DNA from: a virus
Virus record (IMG/VR): IMGVR_UViG_3300031974_002603
Coordinates: 1-37,598 of that record
DNA length: 37,598 nucleotides
Strand: one strand, 5' to 3'
A model generated the notes under the pieces. It was not told the DNA's origin, searched no databases, and worked only from the letters and a program-made list of their open reading frames with translations. Shown piece after piece: positions 1 to 10,200 of this stretch (the stretch's first letter is position 1; each line of letters begins with the position of its first letter). The position numbers and the translations under genes are program-made.

Positions 1-1
1 G

Positions 2-79
2 CTTGATTATAGCCAAGCACAAGTGATGCCCCAAATCCAAAGAATAGTAGATGCTTTCGCAGAAGCATGGGGGTCGTGA
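2..79 (+). CDS. 3' end of a small head-tail or tail protein (partial)
   Basis: The frame beginning at base 2 is open for 25 codons and ends with TGA at 77-79, one base before the ATG of the next gene at 81. The visible C-terminus is an amphipathic helix-like segment (RIVDAFAEAW followed by GS). The tight spacing to the next tail gene suggests the same operon. Its position before a tail-completion-like gene and the tail tube gene would fit a head-tail connector or tail-completion protein, but that is inference from gene order only. The 5' part lies outside the window. Confidence 0.55.
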   Translation, partial: LDYSQAQVMPQIQRIVDAFAEAWGS

Positions 80-80
80 T

Positions 81-1169
81 ATGGCAATAGCGACAACTAC
101 ACAATACTGGACGAGCAGAATGAACGGTGGCGACCCATCGGATTTAACAGATTACGGTCAAGATAATGAGTCGTTTACGCTGACTGGTTCTGCACTCGAC
201 GGTAGCGTTGAAAACCAAGCATGGAAAATTGACGATGCCAACGGTGGTCAATACTGGTCGGTGACTCCTACAACCAATGACTACACAATGATAACCTGTT
301 TCAAATACAGTTCTACCCCTGCTAATGATACAGTTCTTATGTCTCTTGACAACGGAACATACAAAGTAGAAGTCAAGGCAGATGGTGGCGACCAAAAAGT
401 AAAACTTGTCGGTGCAACAACGGTGACAAGCATTGAGTTAGACCTTAAGCAAGCAGACGATATTGACCCAGTGCCTATCGTCCTCCGATTGACGCTTGAT
501 GCGTCGGGCAACGCTCGATTGTATATGCGTGAGATTATCGAAGATGACGACGCTCAAACTCACTATCTTAGTGTTACTGCGGCAAGCGGTTCATCAAAAA
601 GCATCAAATGGGGTAACGATAGTGGAACTATCTACTGGAACAATGTGTATGTCACGACTCATGGTGCTTTCAATCCCGACGAACTATCCACATCGGATTT
701 CGTAAGCGACAGTCTTTTGAGAATGGCTCTTTCGATGGTGCAGTTGCTCAAGGATAGTAAGAGGTTTAACCTCAAGAATCTCGTGGACGATTCCTCCATT
801 CTTTACGGCTACGACATTTCATCACAGATGGTTTCTCGCATATCCCCGCCATCAGTTCATCTTATTCTACAACAACTCGACTCGCCTTCTTTTACGACTC
901 TCGGAGGCACAAGAATAGAACAGTTCTACACAGTGGTAATGTTCATTACGACTCGTGGAACAGATTACAAAAACGCCTACCGAATGGGTGCTGATATTGC
1001 GGGTGATTGCTTCGATGAAATCTACACAAACACAGGTCTGCAAGGCAATACAGACAGTTTAACATCATACAAAATTACCTTTGACACAAAAACCGATAAC
1101 GATGAAGTCGTCTGCGTTCATCGAATGGAACTCACTTATATGCGAAGGTTGAATATGCTACATCGGTGA
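81..1169 (+). CDS. Virion protein: LamG-like N-terminus with tail-completion-like C-terminus
   Basis: This 362-residue protein starts at ATG 81, directly after the previous stop; an in-frame ATG at 51 would overlap that gene and is less likely. Residues about 1-205 are rich in Asp, Thr and Gly with alternating beta-strand patterns, and look like a concanavalin/LamG beta-sandwich of the kind used in virion adhesion. Residues about 215-362 have a different character: helix, strand, helix, with a segment reading VVMFITTRGTDYKNAYR and a final strand, reminiscent of tail terminator (tail completion) proteins. Its place just before the tail tube gene fits that role. Both assignments rest on pattern and synteny, not on a clear sequence motif. 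Confidence 0.5.
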   Translation: MAIATTTQYWTSRMNGGDPSDLTDYGQDNESFTLTGSALDGSVENQAWKIDDANGGQYWSVTPTTNDYTMITCFKYSSTPANDTVLMSLDNGTYKVEVKADGGDQKVKLVGATTVTSIELDLKQADDIDPVPIVLRLTLDASGNARLYMREIIEDDDAQTHYLSVTAASGSSKSIKWGNDSGTIYWNNVYVTTHGAFNPDELSTSDFVSDSLLRMALSMVQLLKDSKRFNLKNLVDDSSILYGYDISSQMVSRISPPSVHLILQQLDSPSFTTLGGTRIEQFYTVVMFITTRGTDYKNAYRMGADIAGDCFDEIYTNTGLQGNTDSLTSYKITFDTKTDNDEVVCVHRMELTYMRRLNMLHR

Positions 1170-1216
1170 AACCTTCAAATAACAGGTGGGGGATAGCGAG
1201 CAATAGGTGAAACTTA

Positions 1217-2299
1217 ATGTCATCAAATTTTGAATATAGGTATGTCGCCCTCACCCCCGAACATCTAACTGGTGGAACACCACGCTCATACGGAACTGCG
1301 TCGTTAGGTGCGAGTGCTAAAGTGTATGGTGAAGTGGACGACGAATCAGTAGCACACGCATTTGAACTACTAACTCGTGCTGATATGTCCCGCTACGGTG
1401 CGGCAAAATCAGTCAATGGTAAAGAATACTCGGAAGGTGGAGTTAACCTCGTCGCTCAACCCGATGATTTTTGCGGTATGCTTCTTTACGGTGTTTATGG
1501 AGATGACTCATCGGGAGGCTCATCAGCATATACTTTCACTGCGGGTGTAGGTGCAACTGACCCCGATATTCACACATGGACGGAAGATACATCTCATATT
1601 CTCCCATCTTTTACAATGGAAGTTGGTCGTGAAGATAAAGAACACACATACACTGGTATGTGCGTTTCTCGACTAAGCATTTCAGCAAACACTGGCGAAT
1701 ATGTTATGATGAGTGCAGACTTCAACGGTAAGGCAGAATCGGCAGTATCAGCCCTTGCCACACCTACTTTTGACGGTGCATCAGTTGACGGACTTCATTT
1801 CGCAGGTGCAACAATTACATTTGGTGACGGTTCAGCATCAACAACAATCAGCACTGTTAAGTCAATCAGCATTGAGTGGAACATGAACTTGAACACTGAT
1901 GACGCTTGTTCTCTCGGTAGCCGAACCTATGTTCGACAACCCGAACCGCAAATGCGAGAAATCACAGGTAGCATCGAATTTAGCCGACCTCCTATCGCTA
2001 ACGCAGACCAAAATGTTGATTACGAAGATGTCACCGCAATTGGCGGATTGCTTCGTGATGGTGACACTACTCACCCTGCAATCAAGGCTACTTTCATCGG
2101 TGCTTCTGTCGATGATGCACTCGAAATCAAGATTAGAAAAGTCCGATGGGAAGCACCTTCAATGAATGTGTCGGGTCGTGACTCGTCCACCATGAGCCTT
2201 AACTTCGTGGCTCTTGTTGATACCGCAGACAACATTATGTCTGAGATTTCATTCAAGGTTGACAATCAAGGTTCAGCAGGTCGCTACTCCACACTTTGA
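1217..2299 (+). CDS. Major tail tube protein
   Basis: The product has 360 residues and starts at ATG 1217 behind GGTGA. It consists mainly of beta strands. Segments such as SFTMEVGRED (about residue 135), the following RLSISANTGEYVMMSADFNG, and a later SISIEWNMNLN repeat the two-sheet pattern of siphovirus tail tube proteins, in which subunits form the stacked hexamers of a non-contractile tail. It lies between a tail-completion-like gene and the assembly chaperones plus tape measure, the usual order in long-tailed viruses. The extra length over a typical 150-250 residue tube protein suggests a decorative domain. No catalytic motif is seen. Confidence 0.75.
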   Translation: MSSNFEYRYVALTPEHLTGGTPRSYGTASLGASAKVYGEVDDESVAHAFELLTRADMSRYGAAKSVNGKEYSEGGVNLVAQPDDFCGMLLYGVYGDDSSGGSSAYTFTAGVGATDPDIHTWTEDTSHILPSFTMEVGREDKEHTYTGMCVSRLSISANTGEYVMMSADFNGKAESAVSALATPTFDGASVDGLHFAGATITFGDGSASTTISTVKSISIEWNMNLNTDDACSLGSRTYVRQPEPQMREITGSIEFSRPPIANADQNVDYEDVTAIGGLLRDGDTTHPAIKATFIGASVDDALEIKIRKVRWEAPSMNVSGRDSSTMSLNFVALVDTADNIMSEISFKVDNQGSAGRYSTL

Positions 2300-2309
2300 G
2301 GTGAAGTAA

Positions 2310-2504
2310 GTGCCAGTAGCAAACCCCGCCAATGTCAACTGCGTCAAAGTAGTTTCTACTATGGACGATATGGCTTCGGATTTGCAGACATCAATTAGAG
2401 CAACATTAGGTAATAACGATGAACTGCTCGATGTGACAATCGTTAGACAAGACAACGGCAACAAAGTCGTAGTCGTTTATACTTATGAGGATTTGAGTCC
2501 TTGA
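2310..2504 (+). CDS. Small conserved-looking protein in tail operon
   Basis: A 64-residue protein that starts with GTG at 2310, placed 6-7 bases after a GAGGTGA ribosome binding site that overlaps the stop of the tail tube gene. The sequence alternates a helix (MDDMASDLQTSIRATLG) with two strands (LLDVTIVRQDNG and KVVVVYTYEDL). This is a compact alpha-beta fold with no recognised family. The strong ribosome binding site and position between tail tube and chaperone genes support a real tail-module gene. Its role is unknown; a tail-tube accessory or capping protein is possible but not shown. Confidence 0.6.
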   Translation: MPVANPANVNCVKVVSTMDDMASDLQTSIRATLGNNDELLDVTIVRQDNGNKVVVVYTYEDLSP

Positions 2505-2513
2505 GGTGATTAA

Positions 2514-2738
2514 ATGAAGAGAATGAAAGGAACAAAACCGTCAAAGAAAAGCGTTCGATTGGCACAATTGGGTGTTGCAGTCGAAGAACCAGTAGTCGAA
2601 CCAATGGCTGAACCAGTGGTTGAGCCTGTCGAAGAACCACAGGTCGTAGAAGAAAAGCCTGTGAAAAAGCCAAAGGCAAAGAAAAGTAAAGCAAAGAAGA
2701 GTGTGAAGAAAGATGGCGACATTGAAGAAACAGTTTAA
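2514..2738 (+). CDS. Low-complexity Glu/Pro/Val then Lys-rich protein
   Basis: A 74-residue protein beginning at ATG 2514 behind a full-length Shine-Dalgarno (GAGGTGATTAA). It is basic at the N-terminus. It then has an imperfect repeat of EPVVEP/EPMAEP units (residues about 25-45) and a Lys/Ala-rich tract (KPKAKKSKAKKS, about residues 50-64), ending in an acidic patch. Such alternating acidic/basic low complexity indicates a disordered protein. It overlaps the start of the chaperone gene at 2713 by 26 bases. The function is unknown; a tail-assembly or nucleic-acid-binding accessory would fit. Confidence 0.55.
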   Translation: MKRMKGTKPSKKSVRLAQLGVAVEEPVVEPMAEPVVEPVEEPQVVEEKPVKKPKAKKSKAKKSVKKDGDIEETV

Positions 2739-3057
2739 GATTGGAAATAAAGAAATTTGGGTAAGACAAGCAAGCGGCATGGAACGCTTGAAGTTTGAAA
2801 CCATTTTGGCAAAAGTATTCCGAAAATTTAAGCATTTTGGAACAGACCAAACTAAGTGGACGGAAGTTCAGCAAGAAGAGTTCCTTGATGCTTTGGAAGA
2901 AGCAGGTGGTGGAATGACCAACCAACTGTATGAATTAGTCCCCATTTGTGTAATTGATGAAATTGACATTAACATCATTGACCGTGATGAATTGATGGAA
3001 ATTTACAATTTCGTAAGTGGGAATGACGAAGAAGGTGCAGTCCCTTTGGACTCTTGA
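2713..3057 (+). CDS. Tail assembly chaperone, short form (gpG-like)
   Basis: This 114-residue protein sits immediately upstream of the tape measure, where siphoviruses encode the gpG/gpGT tail assembly chaperones that coat the tape measure during tail assembly. It begins with a small beta region (KKQFKIGNKEIWVRQ), followed by helices with an acidic segment. Near its end the frame-0 codons CCT TTG form the slippery heptamer C CCT TTG at 3042-3048, three codons before the TGA stop. The -1 frame is open into the next ORF. The family is inferred from position, size and this recoding signal; chaperone sequences are poorly conserved. Confidence 0.7.
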   Translation: MATLKKQFKIGNKEIWVRQASGMERLKFETILAKVFRKFKHFGTDQTKWTEVQQEEFLDALEEAGGGMTNQLYELVPICVIDEIDINIIDRDELMEIYNFVSGNDEEGAVPLDS

Positions 3058-3335
3058 GCAAGGTAGCCCCTGCCCTTTGTTCATCTTACAAGGGGGTTCT
3101 GCCGAGCGACCTTCTCGAAAAATACACTTGTGAAGGCGGTTGGCAAAAAATGGAATTTGACCTTGCAGTTGTGAATGAAATTCACGACCAAATCAAAGAC
3201 AGTTATGGCGACTCTAAAAAAGATGTCAACGCTATGCAGGCTCGTAAGCAACAAAGACGAGCAAGAAGGCAAGCGGCTACTATCGAAGATGGCGAAGCAC
3301 TACAATTATTAAAGGACGGAGGCTTCATAGCGTAA
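3027..3335 (+). CDS. Tail assembly chaperone T-extension, made by -1 frameshift (gpGT-like)
   Basis: The -1 frame relative to the upstream gene is open from 3027 to the stop at 3333-3335. It has no good start of its own; the first usable codon is TTG 3054, without a well-placed ribosome binding site. Slippage at 3042-3048 would join residue 111 of the short form (a Leu) to GLLSKVAPAL and on through a helix-rich, basic C-terminus (KQQRRARRQAA). In lambda the analogous gpGT fusion is required for tail assembly and its T domain contacts the tail tube protein. The tape measure begins 14 bases later behind a strong GAGGTGATT. Confidence 0.7.
   Translation, partial: RRRCSPFGLLSKVAPALCSSYKGVLPSDLLEKYTCEGGWQKMEFDLAVVNEIHDQIKDSYGDSKKDVNAMQARKQQRRARRQAATIEDGEALQLLKDGGFIA
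3042..3048 (+). other. Predicted -1 ribosomal frameshift site (CCCTTTG)
   Basis: The heptamer fits X XXY YYZ in the reading frame of the upstream gene (C CCT TTG). Slipping back one base re-pairs the tRNAs on CCC and TTT and enters the open -1 frame. It lies in the 31-base overlap between the -1 frame opening at 3027 and the TGA at 3055-3057, as expected for gpG/gpGT recoding. A GAAGGTG element 5-11 bases upstream (3031-3037) could act as an internal Shine-Dalgarno stimulator. Confidence 0.7.
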
Positions 3336-3349
3336 GTCGAGGTGATTGA

Positions 3350-6300
3350 ATGACAAGAGTTGGTGCATCACAAGCGTTCTTTAACATTGTCGCTCAGTTT
3401 CAAGCGGATAAACTAATCGCTGACTCTCGTTCAAAAATGACCGCAGTTAAGGCGGTTATGTTGGATTCTTTCGAGGCTCTATTCAAACCGTTAGACGATT
3501 TGACTAATCAAATAGATGTAGCCATAAATGCGGTAACTCAGTTAGGTAGAGAAGTAGCACTGGCAAGAGTGGAATTTGAAAAATTCTATGACGGTGCAAA
3601 TATGTCGGGTGTTTCAACCAAACTCATAGAAATTGGAGAAAGTTACGGAGTAGTAGCAGACCAAGCACTTGCCGCAGGTTCTCGTGCCGCACAGGTAGGT
3701 AATATCATAGGAAATGAAAATATCCCCAAACTTGTTAAACAAGCCAATATTCTTACTGAAATTTCGGATTTGACCGCAGAAGAATCCATGCGTGGTCTTA
3801 TTTCTCTTAATCAGCAGGCAGGCATAGCCTACGGAGAGTTGACAAAAGCAGAATTCGATAGGCTTGAAGCGGGAGAGCAAGGAGTAATATTGAATGAAAA
3901 CTTAGCACATTCTCTCAATGTCCTCAACACAGTCGCTAACCGTTCGGTTGCTCTTGAAGGAGATTTGGTTAAAACCATGACAAACTTTTCAGCACAGGCG
4001 AAACTGGCAGGTGATTCGTTTGAGTATATGTCGGCTATGTCTGCCGTCCTCCTTGAAGCAGGTGAAGAACACGGTGCTTCGGGTAGAGCCTTGCGTATGA
4101 TTTATGCTCGGCTTGGTGGTGACATCAACGGTGCGGCAACTAAACTTGAGCAAATGAATATTACAGTTCGTGACGCAGAAGGTAATATGCTACCTCTACA
4201 AAAAGTGCTTGAGGATATGAAAAGAAAGGGTTGGGACGAACTAACGCCTGCTTTGAAGCAGAATATTGCTCAAACGATTGCAGGCAACCGTCACTATGTC
4301 CGTTTCCTAAAATTGATGGAAAACTATGACCGTTCAGTTCAATTGGCTACTGCGGCTCAATATGGTCTTGATGACGCACTACAACAAGCAAACAAGGCGA
4401 GAGAAAGCGAAGTTAGAATGTTAGAAATCGCAGAAGCAAGATACAGTAATCTTAAAGGTCAAATGGGCGAGGCTATGATGCCGTTCCAAAGAGGTGTTGT
4501 GACCCAACAGGCTAACTTCTTAGACGCAACTTTGATGCTCGATGATGCTATGGGTGGACTTTCACATACAATAGGTAGACTCTATGCTACTCTAAAAATG
4601 GGAGAAGGGTTTATCAAATTCGGTCTTATGATTCAGTCAATGGGTATAGGACTTGAAATGTTTGATTCGGTCACAAGACAACTTCATGGTCTTGAAGTAG
4701 CGGTCAATAACTTACACAGTAAACAGGCTACTTACTTGAAGTATAACGAAAAAATGTCAAAAGACCAAGAAAGAATTGCTAAATATATGCTCTATCTTCA
4801 ACAAAGAAAAAACGCCCAAGTTCAAAAAGAAGGACACATAAGAGCGAAGTTATCGCAAGAACAAAGAAATATTTCTAAATTAGAAGCACAGGTCGCTCAT
4901 AAGCAAGAATACTTTGTCAATACTTTGAAAGAGAGAATAGTTCATACGCAAGCACATTTTAATCTTAGAAATCAAATGATGCTCGCAGAAGGTCAATCCG
5001 AAGATAGATACTTCAACAAAGTTAGAGCAAGATTGGAATATGAAACGGCTACTGGAAATGAACTTCTTAATACATACAATCAAATTTACATAACAAAAAA
5101 GACTGCGGAAGAAGCCTATATGCGTCAAATGGTTGCTGATTATGAAATAATTGGTAAAATGAGCGACGACGAAGTGCTGAGCATAAGAGCAAGAAAAGAG
5201 GAACTTGAAAAAGTCCACAGTGCTTTGCAGAAAGTAAAATCAGCAAACGAATTAGCAAGAACTCCTTCGATTGATGGTAGAAAAGGCGTAGGTGGTAATT
5301 TATTTACACAGGCTTTTGGTGGTAGAAATACAATAGAATTTAAAGCCGCTATGAAAGAAGTAGAGAGAATGAACGAAGAAATTCAAGCAAAAGCGGGGGG
5401 CTATGAAGAAAAGGACACAAGAGATGTGGCTGAAATGGCTCGTAATTCGGCTAAAAATATGCAAGCGTTTTTCGATGATATGAAATCGGGAAGCGAGTTG
5501 TCTGCACAAGGTTTTCACGGAATGAAAGCGGCATTAAAGAAACTACTTGGTGAAACTATGCACGCACAAAGGACGCTTGACCTTTACGAAGCGTCACAAA
5601 AAGACTTGACGCTAACGACAAAAGAACTTGCTGATGTCGAAAAGAAACTTGCTTATGAAAAAGATTTGCTAAAGGGTCATCAAAAAGAATTGAAAGATTT
5701 AACGATGGAATTAGACAACGCCCAAACTAACTCTTTGGGGACTGAACAAGAACTTGAAAAAGCCATAGAAGCCAAAACACAAGCCATTTTAGAACAGGCA
5801 AACGCAGTTCAAATGTTTGAAAAAGACGCACAAAACTTGACGAGAAAACAAGAAGTGTTGATGAAAGAGTTGCGTAAAAATCCCGAATATCAAGCAGAAT
5901 ATAGTAAAAGCCTCGAAGATACAAAGAAAAGTTTTGGTAGGTTTGCTTTAGCGGGGGCTAACGCAACAAGTATGCTCTTTGGTATGGTGGGAGGGACGAA
6001 AAGTGCTGCTGTGTCAATGGCACTAATGACGGCTAACATAATGCCTGCAATAAACGAAGTAACAAAAGCAGGTAAAGGTTTTTTTCAAACTCAAATGGCT
6101 TTGTATCAAACGGCAAGGCAGTCGGGTCATACAGGGAAAGCAATTAAGGACTTAACGACGAAAATACTTGCGTCTTCACTTGCTTTTGCGGCAGTAGGAG
6201 GTGCTATCTTGTTACTTAACGAGAGAAGCGAGATGTTAGCAGATGCGTTAAAAAAAGCGGGTGAAGGAGTAGAATCAACTCGAAATTCCTTACAACTTCT

Positions 6301-7201
6301 CAGCGATGATAGTAACATAATTACAGACGAAAAGTTAGCAAATATGTTAGACTTAAGCGGAGTAAAAGCAAGTGACTTACAAGGCGATATTAACGGTATA
6401 GAAGATGCTTTGCAGAAACTTGAAGGTGCGGAAGTGGGCTTAGATGATATGCTCGCAAGGTCTGTTGACGAAGCAAGAACATTACTAACAATACTTAAAA
6501 AAATGGAAAGCGGGGAAGATTTGGCAGGTATGATATTAAACGAAGATGAGTTTGATAGGCAAGTAAGAGAGATAGAAAATATTTTTAGTGGTGCAAGCGG
6601 GGCATATGAAGAAATGACAATGTTTCGTAGAGACCAAAAGAAAGCAATTGCCTTAATAAGAGATATAGGAGGCGATATTGGGAGAACACAAGAATATGGA
6701 ATGGGTGGAATCATAGACCATTATGATGTCACGGCAAAAGGTTTAGCGGAACAACTCGTAGAATACATAAGAGCAGGTAATCAATTAACAAAGGAACAAT
6801 ATGACATGCTTGGCGAAATATACGACTCTACCGAAATAACAAATTTGTTTGACAGTCTTGATGACTTGATTTTAAGCGAACAGATGGCGGCTTACCACAC
6901 TGATAATTTGGGTAAGGAGATGGGTGATACAAACGAAAAAATTCAAGCAGTTGCAGATGATGTTAAGAATTTGACACAGGAAATTTATGACTTCGGCAAC
7001 GCAAGAGAAGAGTTGTTCTTTGGTGGCAAGTATGGTAATGTCACTGGTTCATTATACAAGCAAGTAGTCCAACAAGGTGTAGGCACATTATATCACAAGA
7101 ACGAAGTGATTATGAGCAACAACTTTCACGGATTTTTCAATGAAGAAGAAGCGGCTTCAAGAATTATAGCCATATTAGATAGAGAATTAGCAAAGCGATA
7201 G
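3350..7201 (+). CDS. Tail tape measure protein (TP901-type)
   Basis: This 1283-residue, largely helical protein sets tail length and sits inside the tail tube. Residues about 85-370 carry the TP901 tape-measure core: GASGRALRMIYARLGGDING near residue 240, then LEDMKRKGWDELTPALKQN and QTIAGNRHYVRFLKLMEN, close to the family pattern. Long coiled coils follow (about 460-560 and 740-860). Two hydrophobic stretches, near 870-905 and 940-958 (ILASSLAFAAVGGAILLL), could act as membrane-insertion segments during genome entry. It starts at ATG 3350 behind GAGGTGATTGA and follows the chaperone pair, as expected. No lytic domain was recognised. Confidence 0.9.
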   Translation: MTRVGASQAFFNIVAQFQADKLIADSRSKMTAVKAVMLDSFEALFKPLDDLTNQIDVAINAVTQLGREVALARVEFEKFYDGANMSGVSTKLIEIGESYGVVADQALAAGSRAAQVGNIIGNENIPKLVKQANILTEISDLTAEESMRGLISLNQQAGIAYGELTKAEFDRLEAGEQGVILNENLAHSLNVLNTVANRSVALEGDLVKTMTNFSAQAKLAGDSFEYMSAMSAVLLEAGEEHGASGRALRMIYARLGGDINGAATKLEQMNITVRDAEGNMLPLQKVLEDMKRKGWDELTPALKQNIAQTIAGNRHYVRFLKLMENYDRSVQLATAAQYGLDDALQQANKARESEVRMLEIAEARYSNLKGQMGEAMMPFQRGVVTQQANFLDATLMLDDAMGGLSHTIGRLYATLKMGEGFIKFGLMIQSMGIGLEMFDSVTRQLHGLEVAVNNLHSKQATYLKYNEKMSKDQERIAKYMLYLQQRKNAQVQKEGHIRAKLSQEQRNISKLEAQVAHKQEYFVNTLKERIVHTQAHFNLRNQMMLAEGQSEDRYFNKVRARLEYETATGNELLNTYNQIYITKKTAEEAYMRQMVADYEIIGKMSDDEVLSIRARKEELEKVHSALQKVKSANELARTPSIDGRKGVGGNLFTQAFGGRNTIEFKAAMKEVERMNEEIQAKAGGYEEKDTRDVAEMARNSAKNMQAFFDDMKSGSELSAQGFHGMKAALKKLLGETMHAQRTLDLYEASQKDLTLTTKELADVEKKLAYEKDLLKGHQKELKDLTMELDNAQTNSLGTEQELEKAIEAKTQAILEQANAVQMFEKDAQNLTRKQEVLMKELRKNPEYQAEYSKSLEDTKKSFGRFALAGANATSMLFGMVGGTKSAAVSMALMTANIMPAINEVTKAGKGFFQTQMALYQTARQSGHTGKAIKDLTTKILASSLAFAAVGGAILLLNERSEMLADALKKAGEGVESTRNSLQLLSDDSNIITDEKLANMLDLSGVKASDLQGDINGIEDALQKLEGAEVGLDDMLARSVDEARTLLTILKKMESGEDLAGMILNEDEFDRQVREIENIFSGASGAYEEMTMFRRDQKKAIALIRDIGGDIGRTQEYGMGGIIDHYDVTAKGLAEQLVEYIRAGNQLTKEQYDMLGEIYDSTEITNLFDSLDDLILSEQMAAYHTDNLGKEMGDTNEKIQAVADDVKNLTQEIYDFGNAREELFFGGKYGNVTGSLYKQVVQQGVGTLYHKNEVIMSNNFHGFFNEEEAASRIIAILDRELAKR

Positions 7202-7213
7202 ATGGTGTTATGA

Positions 7214-10200
7214 ATGAGAACAGTCAATAAAAGGTTCATTTGGTGGCTTGCAGGTTATTACGATAACTTCATAGCGGCTCGTGTCGTCCCCGACGATAAA
7301 AACACAATGACTGCTACTTGGCAGTCAATCAAAACTCATCACGGCAACGCTATCAACGGCTACGCCCCACTATCAACTCGATACACACACGCATGGTGCG
7401 AGCGTGGTTACGGAGATACCACTACTACTCTCGCAAGTGATGTAGCCGCAGGCAGTTCATCAATTACACTCACTGATGCTACGGCATTCCCAAGTTCAGC
7501 AGTAGAAAAATCAATCGTCATAGGTGACGAAAGAGGTGTCTACACAACAAAAAGCGTGAATACTTTGACAACTCCAATTACGGCATTTTCAAAGGCACAC
7601 AAAGCGGGAGAAAAAGTAATTTTAATGTTTAACGAACAAAGTGCGGAATATCCCTTTGCTCACAACAACGGTATTCACGAATGGCTAACTCTCGATTTCC
7701 AAGGTAGGTATGCAGGCAAATATGAAGGTGTTGCTCATCTACAATATCCCGACTCGATTGTTAATGCCAACAGGCAAAAATACGATGAGGGGACTGGTGC
7801 GGTGGGCGGTAGTGCTACCGCTTACGCTACTGGTGACGCAGTAGAAGGCTACATTCAATTCTGCAACGGTTACGACACCACAGGCAACTACTATGCCGCA
7901 ATAGGAACAAACGATTCTACTTTTGGCAGGGACACTATGCGTAGACCCGATTATAACGCTCTCAATGATTTAGAAGTCGAAGCGGGTGTTCCCGATAATG
8001 CTAATACTCCATCGAAAATGATTAGAACATTCTTGACTGGCGTTTATGGTGGAGAAGTCCTATACGAAGATAATATCCAAAACGGCTCACCGAAAGCATT
8101 TTTGCACCCGATTGAATCCCCATCGGGCAAACCATTTATGGCTATGGAAATATACGATACATCGGCAACTTACGACCCAGTGTTTGCTTATGACGGAACA
8201 CTCAACAGTAAGGGCGACGGGGACATATTTACGATTCGACTTCATGCCTGTGCAGTAGATACGGCAAGTGCAAGAATCAAACTAAAAATCGGTTGCAGTG
8301 GAACTGCTATGACAAGCACCGCAAGTGGAGAGACATCTTACACTCATGCGGCAGTAGAGTATGAAATTACGCCTGTTGCGTTTCAAGAGGCGACCTCATG
8401 GAATCCACCTACTCTTACTTCTCTTTGGGACGATTATGATTTCGTTTTTGATTATGGGGCAGGCACATACGATGTTTACAAAAACGGAACGAGCGTTTCT
8501 ACTGGTAACACCATAGGTAATGATGTAGACGGCAATCCGTTCGTAGCAAGCACAATGTATGGTTGGTCTATCGAGGCTAAAGATTGTGACAAGAAAACGG
8601 CAGTCTTGATTGACCATGTAGGTATGATTCGCCCAGTCAACGACTTCCCCAGTGGAGTTGATATGCCTCCCGCAGTTTCATTCAACTATACTTCAAGTGT
8701 CAACGCAGTCTCTACTGTCAACTTGACCGTGATTGATGATGACGCTCAACTTTCGATGATTGAATTTTTCAATCAATCGTCTTATGCCGATTGGTCTTTG
8801 TTAATGTTTAGAGATGAACCCTACCGCCCATTATGGCGAGGCACTATAACAGGATTGAGTTATAGCCAAAATGCAAACGACAGAACGCCTACTATTCAAC
8901 TCAACGCACAGGATTATTTTTTATTAAATGAGGCACAGTTACCTAACTGGGAACTTGGTCAAGGTGGCGATGATGACTCAACAGAAACAGTAGCATACAA
9001 CAGAAGTGAATCACAAAACCACTTAGACCTTTACTACTTCGGTGCTTCAAGGTTGCAGTCGGCTAACGCTACTCTCGGCTACAATGAAGTTCTTGATGGC
9101 GAAGAAGTATTCATTCCCCATGCAGATTCAAGAATGAGAAACAGGTCTGCTCACCCAATACAAATGTATGTAGGTGAAGATACCGAAGGTGCTAACGACC
9201 CTTACGCTGATTGGGACGCATTCATCACTGCTGACGCAGATGTAACGCCTGCGGCAAGCAGAAGCATACACTCACGGTGGATTAAAGACATAAAGAACTC
9301 TAAGTGGTTTCAACACGCATTTTCAAGAATCAAGCAAAATCCTCTTGCGATAGGAACTTTGGCAAGTGATTTTGATGCAGGCGATTCTTCGATGGTTCTT
9401 GATTTTGGTCTTTACGATGACGATTTCGGTAGCATAGAATTTGTTGATTCAAACGGTAGGGTTGATTCGGGATTCTATACTGCGGCTTCGTATCAGTATA
9501 ACTTAACACCTACTGGTTGGTCATGGGGAATGGTAACGACTAAGCGTGGTGCGGGAACTTCAAGAGAAAGAGTAGAAACTTCTTTTGTTGCTTCGATGTA
9601 TTTCACTCCCGCCCAACTCACTACCGCAGGTATTAGTATTGCTGATTTACACCAAACAGTTGTTAGGATAGAAAACTGCCCTTTAACCGAAGTAGAAGAT
9701 GGCGTGTATAAACTAATAAATGATTCATACCGATGGACTATCAGTGGTATGGGTAGTAATCTATATCGTTTGATATTATGCGATAGCACCAGTAGTGCAA
9801 GAAGAAACTCTTCTTTTGGTTTTACAGGTTATCTATTCGGGCTTCAACAGGCTAAAAAATATTTTGAAAGCACTAACACCTCTACTGTCATAAATGGAAC
9901 AAGGCAGGCGAGTGTCCAACCGTCCGATTCTCCCGCCCTTTACCCCTATGTAGTAAACCCTTATTATTCTATTAGTCAATGGAACAGGTCAAATGGATTA
10001 GGGTTATCGGCATTCCCGTATGCTTGGTCTAATAGCACTTCCGCCACTATTTCCATTGAAAAAAGATATGTGCAGACTGGAACTATGGGTGCTTGTAAGT
10101 TTGGAGAAGTCACACTAACAATCCCCACAACTAACTTTTTCCAATATGACCATTCGGCTAACTCGCAAGTGGTTTTGAGAGACTTAGATAATGACTACAA

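Noticed and set aside
6127-6714. 195-codon open frame on the minus strand inside the tape measure gene
   Set aside because: It is Ser/Ile/Leu-rich antisense of a helical coding region, has no ribosome site or motif, and lies wholly within a clear gene.
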